NCBI GenBank assembly: GCA_008501735.1
Contig: QQUF01000058.1
Span: 1-28,915, forward strand
Direction: 5' to 3'
DNA length: 28,915 nucleotides
Source of the DNA: Calditrichota bacterium
GTDB taxonomy: Bacteria > CLD3
Shown: positions 21,314 to 28,915 of the stretch, in pieces
Position numbering within the stretch: position 1 is the stretch's first letter
How the letters are laid out: every line of letters begins with the position of its first letter
Position numbers and translations under genes: made by a program
Notes under the pieces: generated by a model
What the model saw: only the letters and a program-made list of their open reading frames with translations
What the model was told of the DNA's origin: nothing
The model's database searches: none

Positions 21314-22681
21314 TTAAACTACTAAAGCACTCATAAAATCACGAGCAGTCATATTTTCGCAGTTGAAAATCATTTCTTTGATTTCAGCTTGTCTTTCAGC
21401 AGTCAAAAGTTCGGAAGAAAGAGCATTGAATTTCGCTACCAAATCGTCCATTGTCATTGGTTCTCTTGGGTCGCCTTTTGGATATTCCAAATACTCTGTA
21501 AATTCTCTTCCATCTTTTGTTTTTACAACAACTTTTGAAGGCTGTTTCGCAGGAAACATTTCTTCAAATTCAACAGATGCTTCACCTTTGATTTTTTTGA
21601 TTACTTCTCGAACTCTAGGGTCATTGAGTTTTTCATCAGAGAATGAATTTGTTGTAACTTGTCTGTCCACAATAGCAACTGCAATACAGTAAGGAAGTGA
21701 ATGGTCAGCAGTTTCTCTTGAATCAGGCTCGTATTTGTGAGCATCAAAAAGAATGTCACAAGCACGTGCAATTGTCGTGATTACAACTTCGTCGATTTCG
21801 TCGTAAGCAATGTCATTTTCAATAACTGCTTTAAGGGTGCAAGAAAGATGTGTGTGAGTAAGTGCTTCGGTTGGAAATGCTTTCATTGAACATTCAAGAA
21901 TTTTGAAGTTTTCACCGAGTCCACCAAGAAGTTTGCCCAAATCCCAATCTGGTCCGAAAACGTCCATCAAACCTTCTTTTCCTTCAAAAACAGCTTCCGT
22001 TCCACTGAAACCTTTTTGTGCCATCAAAGCCGCAAAAACTCCAGATTGAACAGACATTGGGTCAACAGTGTTTTTCATCATTGTTAATTTTCCAGCAGTT
22101 GGACAACCAATTGTGTGATTGTGCGAACCGTTGATTCCGATTGCATTCACCATTTGGTCAACTGTGAGTCCAAGGATTTTTCCTGCAACGATTGGAGAAA
22201 CAAATTGTGTCAAAGTTGCGTGATGCCATTTTCTTTCACGAACTCCCGGAACTGCGAATTCACAGATTCTTTGCTCAAATTCGTAAGCCAAAACGATTGC
22301 TACAATTACGTCTTTCATTGTAGAATCAATTTTTTCGGCAGTACACAAAGCCGCAGGAATTATGTCGGAAGGATGCGAAGGGTCTTCTTTCCAATAAATG
22401 TCGTTGAAGTCCAAAGCACGAATCATCAAAGAGTTTACTAAAGTTGCGTTTACAGCAGGCATTTTGCCACCGAAGCCGAAAATTGTTGCTTCCTCTGCTC
22501 CGCCCATTTCGGTGTAAATATCACGAATGATGTTTACGTCTTTTGTGTGATAACCTCCGTAAGTACAACCAACGGAATCGTAAAGGTAACGTTTTACTTC
22601 GTGGATTACGCTTTCCGGTAAATCTTCATACTTTAAATTGACTGCAAATTCTGAGATTTGCCTTGCTATCGACTTGTCCAT
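21314..22681 (-). CDS. MmgE/PrpD family protein (2-methylcitrate dehydratase-like)
   Basis: This 455-residue protein belongs to MmgE/PrpD, whose members include 2-methylcitrate dehydratase, cis-aconitate decarboxylase and some epimerases. Typical blocks are VKRYLYDSVGCTYGGY near 28-43, LVNSLMIRALDFNDIYW, HPSDIIPAALCTAE, NAIGINGSHNHTIG and ECSMKAFPTEALTHTHLS. I start it at the ATG at 22681, 24 codons inside the longest frame, because AAGGAA precedes it and MDKSIARQISEFAVNL is the usual family start. The next gene on the strand is citDE, behind two hairpins, so both may act on tricarboxylic acids. The exact reaction is not fixed by the sequence; no methylcitrate synthase is here. Confidence 0.85.
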   Translation of the reverse strand: MDKSIARQISEFAVNLKYEDLPESVIHEVKRYLYDSVGCTYGGYHTKDVNIIRDIYTEMGGAEEATIFGFGGKMPAVNATLVNSLMIRALDFNDIYWKEDPSHPSDIIPAALCTAEKIDSTMKDVIVAIVLAYEFEQRICEFAVPGVRERKWHHATLTQFVSPIVAGKILGLTVDQMVNAIGINGSHNHTIGCPTAGKLTMMKNTVDPMSVQSGVFAALMAQKGFSGTEAVFEGKEGLMDVFGPDWDLGKLLGGLGENFKILECSMKAFPTEALTHTHLSCTLKAVIENDIAYDEIDEVVITTIARACDILFDAHKYEPDSRETADHSLPYCIAVAIVDRQVTTNSFSDEKLNDPRVREVIKKIKGEASVEFEEMFPAKQPSKVVVKTKDGREFTEYLEYPKGDPREPMTMDDLVAKFNALSSELLTAERQAEIKEMIFNCENMTARDFMSALVV

Positions 22682-22810
22682 TTTGAAATATTCCTTGTTA
22701 AAATTTTTAGTTAAATCTATCCTCAAATCTAACAAATAAATCTCAATGAACAATGAAAAGTGAGCAATAAATATGTAAATGTTTATACGTATGTTTTAGG
22801 TAGAAAAATT

Positions 22811-23608
22811 TTACTCTAAACTCTTCCCTCTACAAATCCCCCAGAATTCGCAGTATTTTTCGGAGCATTTCCAAGTTGTTGGATTTGGCACAAAAGTTTC
22901 GCTTTTAATTCCTTGCCAAACTCTTTGAATAATTTCAAAAAGAAAGTCAAGTTCACCGCGTTTTCTTTGCGTCTCAATAATTTGTGCTTTTGGAGTTTTG
23001 TTTTTCACAAAAACAAAGTGACGGAATTTCATTTCAGGATTGTCTTCAAATCCATTTTGCTCAAGTCCTGCGATGTAAAAAAGTGGCTGTAATTCTTCCA
23101 TAGCTTTTTTCTCATTCCAAGACATTGAAGCAGTTTTGAAATCTCCCGGAACTCCGTCTTGCTCAATTATATCAATGTAACCAACAATCGGAAGTTCGAC
23201 TTCAGGCACAAAAAATTCAACTTGCTTTTCAATCGAAACCTTTTTATCAATGACTTGTGGATTAACTTTGAGCAAAGTTTGGAAAATGCTTGGCGATTCC
23301 ATTAATCTTCGACCTTCTGCTTCGACACTTTCGGGAGTTTCGTCTTGCCAATCAACTTTGCCTCCTTCTTGTTCTAACTTCTTTTCCCATTCATTTTTCC
23401 AAATTTCGACTAAAGGTTCTGCTGTGTTTGTAAGTGCAAGGTCTGTTACAAATTTTTCGACTGTGTTGTGAAAAACTCCACCAAGAAGTAAAGCTGTTGA
23501 AGTCGAAGTTGGGATTTTGTCAACGTAACGGAATTTCCACCAAAGCCCACAACTCAAGTAAGAACTAATCGACGAGTAACTTAATTTTTTGATAAATTCT
23601 TCTGACAT
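22811..23608 (-). CDS. RecB/Cas4-like PD-(D/E)XK nuclease with Fe-S cysteines
   Basis: This 265-residue protein is a stand-alone nuclease of the RecB family. It keeps the family's motifs: H47 in GGVFHNTVEKF, D146 in IVGYIDII, D156-x-K158 in GDFKTAS, and the Q174-x3-Y178 motif in LQPLFYIAGL. C20 near the N terminus with C248, C253 and C259 near the C terminus form the four-cysteine [4Fe-4S] pattern of AddB- and Cas4-like nucleases. There is no helicase domain. The start has AAGGAA. No cas gene or CRISPR array lies in the window, so a general exonuclease role is likelier than adaptation. It sits after the penicillin acylase gene, before PrpD. Confidence 0.85.
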   Translation of the reverse strand: MSEEFIKKLSYSSISSYLSCGLWWKFRYVDKIPTSTSTALLLGGVFHNTVEKFVTDLALTNTAEPLVEIWKNEWEKKLEQEGGKVDWQDETPESVEAEGRRLMESPSIFQTLLKVNPQVIDKKVSIEKQVEFFVPEVELPIVGYIDIIEQDGVPGDFKTASMSWNEKKAMEELQPLFYIAGLEQNGFEDNPEMKFRHFVFVKNKTPKAQIIETQRKRGELDFLFEIIQRVWQGIKSETFVPNPTTWKCSEKYCEFWGICRGKSLE

Positions 23609-23722
23609 TTTTAAGTTCCTTTTAATTTTTTAGAGTTCAAGAGTTACTACCGCTTGAAGTGTTAGCACCTCAAATTGTTCTTATCTTTTGTATTTTTCGT
23701 GGGCAATTGCTTTTGATTTTTT

Positions 23723-26170
23723 TCACTCTTTTACTAAAACCAATTTGTGTTCAGCCGAGCCAAAAACTTGTGTCGAATCCCAAACGGAAGTTTTGTAAAG
23801 TCCGCCAATCCAGTAAGAACTTTGATTCCAGTAGTCAGGATTCAAAAAACCTTCGTCAGAAGCAGAAGTTCGCCTTCCAGATTGCCCTGTTGCAAGAATC
23901 GATTGAGATTTGTTGAAGTCTGAAAAATCAATAATTTGCCTAAAAGCTGAAGTTGCAGTTGTCTCAAAAGGATTGTCAAAATAATATTCAAACAAATTCA
24001 CAGTTGCTGTTGAGCCTCCTGCATTTCCGGGTCCAATGTTATAGATTTTTGCAAGGAAATCATTTTGCCCAATTAAATGTGTGTGAGTAACTTGGTGAAT
24101 TGCTCCCCAACTCCAACTTTCCAAAGGTTTGCCAAGTCGCTGTTTCAGGTAATCAACACTTTCTTTTAGACTTTTTGCAACTAATTTCGAGGTGTTTTCT
24201 TGTTCGTTTGTCGTAACGTCATCAGTCCAATTTGAGTATTGGTTTTCGATAATTTTTTCAGTTACTCGTGTTACTTGCGAGCCAAGTCTTCCGAATTCGT
24301 GCCAAAGTAAAGTATCGGATTTTGTTGGGTTTTCTCCAAGAAATTCATCAGCAAAAATGTTCTCAACTAAGTTGAACCAAAAGCTGTGAAAAATTGCCGC
24401 TTCAACACTTTCGGGAGTTTCTACAAAATCCCAGTTTGTCAGAAAACTCAAAGCCTTAACGTAATCGTCTTTTAAGTTCACTACTTCTTTTCCAAGCAAA
24501 TTTTTTACCGTTTTTTCTGCGTGTTTTGAATAAAAATCGGTTTGTAATTTTTTGATACTTTTAGTTTTCACCAAAGTATCACTTGCAAGAACTTCTGTAA
24601 CTCTTTCAAAACGATAATTCGGTTCCCAAAAATCTGTTAAATAATTTCCATCGGAAGTAAAAACAGGATTGTTTGAATTTGCTACAAAACCTGTGTCAGG
24701 GTTCAGAGTAAAAGGCAGTTTTTCAAACTCTACAAACTTTTTCCAAACTCTAGTTGTGTCGCTTGAAGTAACTGGAAAAGGTAAGATTTTGTAATCACGA
24801 ATCGGAACTCTTCCTGCTGTTTGGATTCCGATGTTGTCAGAAGAATCTGCGAAAGTGTAGTTCAGAGCTGGAATTTCAACTTTGCTCAAAGCACTTCGGA
24901 AAGATTCTAAATTATGGCTTTTGTTGAGCTCGTAAAATCCGCGAATTTCGTCAGTGTTTGTGTCGAAACCTGTCCACTGTAAAGCCAAAACTTCACTTGA
25001 ATCTTTGCCAAGAACGTCTGTAACAATTAAGCCAAATTTACTTTTGTAAATCTCAAAAAACTCAGGTTCTTCGATGTCGCGAAATTTTAACTCTGAGTAT
25101 TCTTCTTCAAGTGGAAGAACTTCTTCACCGAATTTGTAAGACTTGGAATTAGTCATTTCAAGAACTGTTAAATCTGCATCGTCAAGTTTTAGAAGTGTAA
25201 TTCCCCAAGCGAAAATTTCGTTGTGCCCTGCTAAAACGCAAGGAATTCCGGGAATTGCAAAACCTTTGATTTGAATTGAATCTGTGAAGATTCCAACTTC
25301 GTACCATTTTGACGGAGTTTCAGGAGGTAAATGAGGGTCGTTTGCGAGGAAAGGTTTTCCTGTTTCGGTTCTCTTACCGGAAATTGCCCAAGCGTTGCTT
25401 CCGAAACTTCCAAAACCTAAATATTTTTCCAAATATTTTTCGCCTCTGTAAATCAAAGAACTATGGAATGAAGTTTTGCTTTTTGGTAAATCCTTGTCAG
25501 AAATTTTAAGGTTTTCGGGGTAAAGTTCTACTGCTTTTAAACCGAATTTTTTGAAAAGTTCACCGTAAAGAATTTCATACTTTGCACCAATCGAAAGTTC
25601 CCAACCCAAAAGTCTCGTGAGTCCAAGAACGTCAGAAGTTTCCCATTTTTTCGGTTCAAAATTCAGCAGTGCAAATTCCATTGGAAAAATATAATCTTCA
25701 CCAGAATTGCCCTTTCGAAAATCAATGAAAGCATTGATTCCTTTTGTGTATGCTTTAATAATTTTTAGAGTTGTGTCAGAAACCGACTTTTCAAGTTCTT
25801 GCCCAAGTTTTTTGAAAGCTAAAGTTTTGAGCATCAAATCCGCGTCTCTTGCTTCTTTTCCAAGAATTGTAGAAAGCTCGGCATTTACTGCGAGTCTGTA
25901 AAGTTCGAGTTGCCAAAGTCTGTCTTGAGCAGTAATGAAACCTTGAGTAAAAAATGCGTCGAATTCATTTTTTGCATAAATGTGAGGAACTCCAAATTCT
26001 GTTCTAACAACTTGAACCGAATCGGCAGAAATTGAAGTAACGATTTTGCCGTCTTTTTGAGTGTCAATTTTTGAAAAGAGGTAGTAAGAAACTCCGTAGG
26101 AAAGCCAATAAAAAATTATAAAGAAAAGGGAAATCCCTAGAAATATTTTACCAAAGCGTGATTTGAACAA
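23723..26170 (-). CDS. penicillin acylase family (Ntn) amidohydrolase, membrane-anchored
   Basis: This 815-residue protein is an N-terminal-nucleophile hydrolase. The autocatalytic cleavage site is G257-S258 in FGSNAWAISG, making Ser258 the nucleophile of the beta chain; the alpha-chain block VPHIYAKNEFDAFFTQGF at 61-78 and AQDRLWQLEL at 81-90 are typical. A single hydrophobic segment at 10-30 (FLGISLFFIIFYWLSYGVSYY) with a short positive N terminus acts as a signal anchor, so the enzyme faces the periplasm. It starts at a TTG at 26170; no in-frame ATG lies between the upstream stop and there. Substrates may be penicillin-type amides, acyl-homoserine lactones or others; none can be picked from the sequence. 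Confidence 0.85.
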   Translation of the reverse strand: MFKSRFGKIFLGISLFFIIFYWLSYGVSYYLFSKIDTQKDGKIVTSISADSVQVVRTEFGVPHIYAKNEFDAFFTQGFITAQDRLWQLELYRLAVNAELSTILGKEARDADLMLKTLAFKKLGQELEKSVSDTTLKIIKAYTKGINAFIDFRKGNSGEDYIFPMEFALLNFEPKKWETSDVLGLTRLLGWELSIGAKYEILYGELFKKFGLKAVELYPENLKISDKDLPKSKTSFHSSLIYRGEKYLEKYLGFGSFGSNAWAISGKRTETGKPFLANDPHLPPETPSKWYEVGIFTDSIQIKGFAIPGIPCVLAGHNEIFAWGITLLKLDDADLTVLEMTNSKSYKFGEEVLPLEEEYSELKFRDIEEPEFFEIYKSKFGLIVTDVLGKDSSEVLALQWTGFDTNTDEIRGFYELNKSHNLESFRSALSKVEIPALNYTFADSSDNIGIQTAGRVPIRDYKILPFPVTSSDTTRVWKKFVEFEKLPFTLNPDTGFVANSNNPVFTSDGNYLTDFWEPNYRFERVTEVLASDTLVKTKSIKKLQTDFYSKHAEKTVKNLLGKEVVNLKDDYVKALSFLTNWDFVETPESVEAAIFHSFWFNLVENIFADEFLGENPTKSDTLLWHEFGRLGSQVTRVTEKIIENQYSNWTDDVTTNEQENTSKLVAKSLKESVDYLKQRLGKPLESWSWGAIHQVTHTHLIGQNDFLAKIYNIGPGNAGGSTATVNLFEYYFDNPFETTATSAFRQIIDFSDFNKSQSILATGQSGRRTSASDEGFLNPDYWNQSSYWIGGLYKTSVWDSTQVFGSAEHKLVLVKE

Positions 26171-26203
26171 AAGTTTTTTCCATAGTTTTTTATAAAATTT
26201 AGA

Positions 26204-27169
26204 CTAAAAGTCCATTCCTTGAAAGATATTTTTTTTCTCTAAAGTTTTTTCGATGTAGTTTTGAATTAAAGTCTTTTTCATTCCCCAATTCGGAGCGATA
26301 AGTTCGTCCCAATCCGAAATTCCAAAAAGTCTTTGAACTACGATTTCAGGTTTTAGTTTTGGAAGAAATTTACAAAGAAAATTCGTGTAGCCTTCGAGTG
26401 TGAAAAGTGGGAAAGGATTGTTTTTAAATTCCCAAGCCATTTTCGAACCTTTAACAATGTGCAAGTGATGAAGTTTCACAAAATCAATTTCGAATTTATT
26501 CAGTTCATCAGCAACTTTTAACCACTGTTCTTCTGTTTCATTTGGAAATCCAAAAACCGTGTGAACACAAATGTCAATTCCGTTGCCTTCAGTAAGTTCC
26601 ATTGCTTTTGCAAAATCTTCGTGCAAATGCCCACGATTAATTTTGAGCAAAGTTTCATCGTACATTGATTCCATTCCATACTCAAGACAAACATTCAAAT
26701 TTTCAGAATATTTTTTAAAAAGCTGAATCTTTTCTTCGTCAATGCAATCAGGTCGAGTTCCAACCGAAAGTCCTACAATTTCACTCGAATTTACGGAAAG
26801 TGCCTCGTCAAAATGCTTTTGCAGAGTCTCAACAGAAGCGTAAGTGTTCGTGTTTGGTTGAAAATAAATTATGAACTTTTCGGCTTTGTAATGACTTTTT
26901 GCTCTTTCCATTCCACGTTCAACTTGCTCAGAAATTGTTCCACCTGCTCTGACTTGACTTGGAGTGAACGAATCAACATTGCAATAAGTGCAACCCCCGA
27001 AACCTTTACTTCCGTCTCGGTTTGGGCAAGTGAAACCTGCATCAACAACAATTTTATAGACCTTTGAATCAAACTTATTTTTTAAAAACTTGCCGTAGTA
27101 ATTGTAGTTTTTGGGATAAAATTTTTCTTTAAGGCATTCAATTTTGGAAAGTGTTTCAAGTTCTTGCAT
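26204..27169 (-). CDS. radical SAM protein of the TIGR01212/YhcC family
   Basis: This 321-residue cytoplasmic protein has the YhcC-type radical SAM cluster motif with cysteines C48, C60 and C63 in the unusual CX11CX2C spacing (TCPNRDGSKGFGGCTYC). Further family blocks are YFQPNTNTYA, SVGTRPDCIDEEKI, LEYGMESMYDETL, VFGFPNETEEQW and KLHHLHIVKGSKMA. The family is related to Elp3-like and coproporphyrinogen enzymes; its reaction is unknown. The stop is 33 bases before the penicillin acylase gene on the same strand, and the MscS gene lies just upstream (27 bases), so the three could be co-transcribed. Confidence 0.88.
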   Translation of the reverse strand: MQELETLSKIECLKEKFYPKNYNYYGKFLKNKFDSKVYKIVVDAGFTCPNRDGSKGFGGCTYCNVDSFTPSQVRAGGTISEQVERGMERAKSHYKAEKFIIYFQPNTNTYASVETLQKHFDEALSVNSSEIVGLSVGTRPDCIDEEKIQLFKKYSENLNVCLEYGMESMYDETLLKINRGHLHEDFAKAMELTEGNGIDICVHTVFGFPNETEEQWLKVADELNKFEIDFVKLHHLHIVKGSKMAWEFKNNPFPLFTLEGYTNFLCKFLPKLKPEIVVQRLFGISDWDELIAPNWGMKKTLIQNYIEKTLEKKNIFQGMDF

Positions 27170-27196
27170 TTAAGTCTTTCGGAAATTCAAAAGGAT

Positions 27197-28108
27197 TTAC
27201 TTCCCTTTGCCTTCGGTTAAATTGTTGTAAAATCTTTGAGTTGGGTAAGCGAAGTCAATGTCGTTATGATTTACAAATTCGGTCAAAATATCTTCCCAAA
27301 TTAATTCTTCTGTAACTCGTCTTTTTCTTGGATTACAAAGGTAACGCATTGTAAGACAAACTCCTGAATCCTTAACTTTCGTAAAAATTTTTGGAGTAAG
27401 GATTGAATAAAAAATCATAAATTTTTGATTGGCTTCTTTAAGATTTTTTTCAGCATCTTTACTTAGGTGAACCGTATTTTTATCAGCAATTTCTTCAAGG
27501 AGTTTTTTTGCTTTTTTCCAATCACTTTCAAAAGTAACAACGACTGGAATTTCGTGCCAAATGAACTGAAAACCTTTTGTGTAATTTGCAAGCGACTTAG
27601 TGAATATTTCACCATTTGGAATGTGAATTACTCTTCCTGTGCTATTTTCTGCGTCAACCCAATTCCCGATTTCCATTAGTGAAAATTGGAAAAGTCGGAT
27701 ATCAATTACATCACCTTTTGAATTTCCGATTTCAATTCTATCACCTTCTTCAAATGGTTTTCGGATAATTATGAAAAGCCAACCGACAAGCGAAACTAAA
27801 GGGTCTTTTAAAGCAATCGCAGCTCCTGCACTAAGAAGCCCAAAAAATGTTGCTAATGACTGTAAACCTTCAAACCAAATTCTTCCAACAATTACAAAAA
27901 CTACAACTCCGTTAAAATAAGTAAGGGTTTTGTTCCAACGATAACGGTCGTGAATGTCTTCGATTGGTCGGATTAAATATTTTTCGATTATTTTTTTTAG
28001 TAAAAAGCCAAGAACAATTACAAAGACCGAAGCAAAAATCTTCGTTTGAGTTTCTGGACTAAGTCCAAAAAAATTATGAATCCAATCGTTTAAATAGCTT
28101 AGTGTCAT
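27197..28108 (-). CDS. MscS-family mechanosensitive channel
   Basis: This 303-residue protein is a small-conductance mechanosensitive channel. Hydrophobic helices lie at about 23-42, 62-80 and 85-116; the last is the pore helix (LLSAGAAIALKDPLVSL) followed by the conserved FEEGDRIEIG at 119-128 that opens the beta domain. VIHIPNGEIFTKSLANYTKG near 165-185 is the usual second block. The C-terminal domain is cytoplasmic. It should release solutes on hypo-osmotic shock. Its ATG directly abuts the hicA stop, so it may be translated with the toxin-antitoxin pair upstream. Confidence 0.88.
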   Translation of the reverse strand: MTLSYLNDWIHNFFGLSPETQTKIFASVFVIVLGFLLKKIIEKYLIRPIEDIHDRYRWNKTLTYFNGVVVFVIVGRIWFEGLQSLATFFGLLSAGAAIALKDPLVSLVGWLFIIIRKPFEEGDRIEIGNSKGDVIDIRLFQFSLMEIGNWVDAENSTGRVIHIPNGEIFTKSLANYTKGFQFIWHEIPVVVTFESDWKKAKKLLEEIADKNTVHLSKDAEKNLKEANQKFMIFYSILTPKIFTKVKDSGVCLTMRYLCNPRKRRVTEELIWEDILTEFVNHNDIDFAYPTQRFYNNLTEGKGK

Positions 28109-28354
28109 TTAACTAATCAATTTTAGAATTTGTTCTTTGCTTAAACTTTGATGCTCTGAAATATCATTAAGAATGTTATTTAAAGTGCCAACTTTTATTG
28201 GGGAATGATTAGGAATTGTAATGTGAAATTCATTAGAATTTTGATTTATAAAGGTTAATCGAATATGACTTCCAGTTTGCCTCGTGATTGAGTAACCAAG
28301 TTTTTTTAACTTCTTAATTAATTTTTCACCTGACAAATCTCTTGGAATTTTCAT
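28109..28354 (-). CDS. hicA: HicA-type mRNA interferase toxin
   Basis: This 81-residue protein has the double-stranded RNA-binding-like fold of HicA toxins. The catalytic histidine is H30 in RQTGSHIRL, preceded by the KKLKKLGYSITRQ helix-strand that marks the family, and the C-terminal part ITIPNHSPIKVGTLNNILNDI corresponds to the V-P-x-H...GTL-x-x-IL motif of HicA. It should cut mRNA when free. Its start overlaps the hicB stop (ATGA), so antitoxin comes first and translation is coupled. The MscS gene starts immediately after. Length is normal. Confidence 0.85.
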   Translation of the reverse strand: MKIPRDLSGEKLIKKLKKLGYSITRQTGSHIRLTFINQNSNEFHITIPNHSPIKVGTLNNILNDISEHQSLSKEQILKLIS

Positions 28355-28557
28355 AAAGCCATAACTTCATCTTTTACAAAATGTAAGCGAATTAACTTTG
28401 GTAATTCATTAGTATCAAAATGACATTTTACTGAATCTTTAATCATAATCTTCAACTCAGGAATTGTTTCTGCTTCTGTAAAAATTGAATGCCCTAAGGC
28501 TTTAGCTTCAAAACCACCTTCTATTGATTCTTCAATCAAAAAAATAATTTCGTTCAT
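28351..28557 (-). CDS. hicB: HicB-like antitoxin, short form
   Basis: This 68-residue protein resembles the short HicB-type antitoxins often mis-named 2-oxoisovalerate dehydrogenase in annotations. It has the beta-alpha-beta core GGFEAKALGHSIFTEAETIPELKIMIKDSV and the family tail PKLIRLHFVKDE. There is no C-terminal DNA-binding domain (ribbon-helix-helix or HTH), which longer HicB proteins use for autoregulation. AAGGAT lies ahead of the ATG. The gene overlaps hicA by four bases, and it should neutralise that toxin. Confidence 0.82.
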   Translation of the reverse strand: MNEIIFLIEESIEGGFEAKALGHSIFTEAETIPELKIMIKDSVKCHFDTNELPKLIRLHFVKDEVMAL

Positions 28558-28614
28558 CTAATAAATCCTTGTTTTAAACTTAGGAGAATTTAAATCATAA
28601 AATAATTTTTAGAA

Positions 28615-28915
28615 TCATCTATTTTTTTCTTTACCCAATTTGTAAGCTAAAATCACAAATCCGCTTGTGAGGAGTTCGCCAACTAAATCGCCGAAAGTGT
28701 CTGCAAGAAAGACATTTACTGTTCCGTAAACTTTGAAGTCATTGAAAAAATAGCACTCTGAGAATTCGATTATTTCCCAACCCAAGCCACAAACCAAAAT
28801 TATCAGAAAGACAACTTTAGGTTCAAATTTCTTAAGAAGCAAGTAGCTAAAAAAAGCACCTGCAAACATATGAAATGACAACCAATAATTTGTGTTAAAG
28901 GCTTTATTGAAGTAA
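28615..28915 (-). CDS. integral membrane protein, VanZ/DUF2238-like (5' end outside window)
   Basis: The minus-strand frame is open to the window edge, reading FNTNYWLSFHMFAGAFFS before the first TTG and ATG codons, so the gene begins upstream of the window and an internal start is unlikely. The visible 100 residues have three hydrophobic segments and the features of small VanZ- or DUF2238-like membrane proteins: an early His (SFHMFAG), GWEIIEF at the end of the second helix, and DTFGDLVGELL near the third. Function is unknown. The stop at 28615 is 57 bases before the hicB start, so the toxin-antitoxin pair may be expressed from its own promoter. Confidence 0.68.
   Translation of the reverse strand, partial: YFNKAFNTNYWLSFHMFAGAFFSYLLLKKFEPKVVFLIILVCGLGWEIIEFSECYFFNDFKVYGTVNVFLADTFGDLVGELLTSGFVILAYKLGKEKNR

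Noticed and set aside
22682-22753. 24-codon N-terminal extension of the MmgE/PrpD protein
   Set aside because: The ATG at 22681 has an AAGGAA site and gives the family's usual N terminus; the extension is A/T-rich spacer without family similarity.
22811-23608. Cas4 and CRISPR association of the RecB-like nuclease
   Set aside because: The motifs fit Cas4-like proteins in general, but there is no cas gene and no repeat-spacer array in the window.
23609-23722. Possible hairpin ttcaag/cttgaa in the spacer after the penicillin acylase gene
   Set aside because: Only six base pairs with an 11-base loop and no T run; too weak to call.

Overview
The window is an A/T-rich stretch of bacterial chromosome from the Fibrobacteres-Chlorobi-Bacteroidetes group, most likely near Ignavibacteria. 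The clearest hint is the big secreted protease, which ends in a 'YPNPFNPST' linker and FlgD-like tail, the form of type IX secretion signal typical of Ignavibacteria and relatives. Housekeeping genes, mixed Shine-Dalgarno strength and several TTG starts fit this. I see no rRNA, tRNA, CRISPR array, transposase, phage gene or gene-free stretch over 300 bases.

Layout. 1-2704 (+): the tail of an unrecognised gene, then rsmD, coaD, xth and dapD, tightly packed and partly overlapping, so probably one operon. 2753-4969 (-): a PspC/LiaF-type envelope-stress gene, a membrane protein with a long charged tail, and a Nudix ADP-sugar hydrolase, overlapping in that order. 5177-8069: three single genes in alternating orientation (an ATP-grasp ligase, an unknown 144-residue protein, and the PLP enzyme Kbl). 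From 8145 to the window end everything is on the minus strand: a PlsC acyltransferase, a Rieske-glutamate synthase fusion, a 1043-residue subtilisin with a type IX sorting tail, ViaA and RavA, an Eis-like acetyltransferase, a PhzF isomerase, a degenerate HNH protein, a CitD-CitE fusion, an MmgE/PrpD family protein, a RecB-like Fe-S nuclease, a penicillin acylase family hydrolase, a YhcC-type radical SAM protein, an MscS channel, a HicBA toxin-antitoxin pair and a truncated membrane protein.

How the genes work together. CitD-CitE through GNAT and RavA are spaced 0-30 bases apart and read as one transcription unit, with ViaA following after a 203-base spacer. CitD-CitE and MmgE/PrpD form a plausible tricarboxylic-acid branch. 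RavA and ViaA form a chaperone pair. The PspC group and MscS act at the envelope.

The least explained material is non-coding. Two near-identical elements of about 110 bases sit just after the stop codons of two consecutive minus-strand genes (9005-9111 and 10849-10960). Each holds several hairpins, including two that compete for the same bases, and each ends in a terminator-like stem. There are also a palindromic repeat between ravA and viaA, twin two-tier hairpins between the MmgE/PrpD gene and citDE, and a 12-base tandem repeat upstream of the PspC operon. The most unusual proteins are the Rieske-GltB-type fusion, the CitD-CitE fusion and the HNH protein that has lost its catalytic Asp-His pair.
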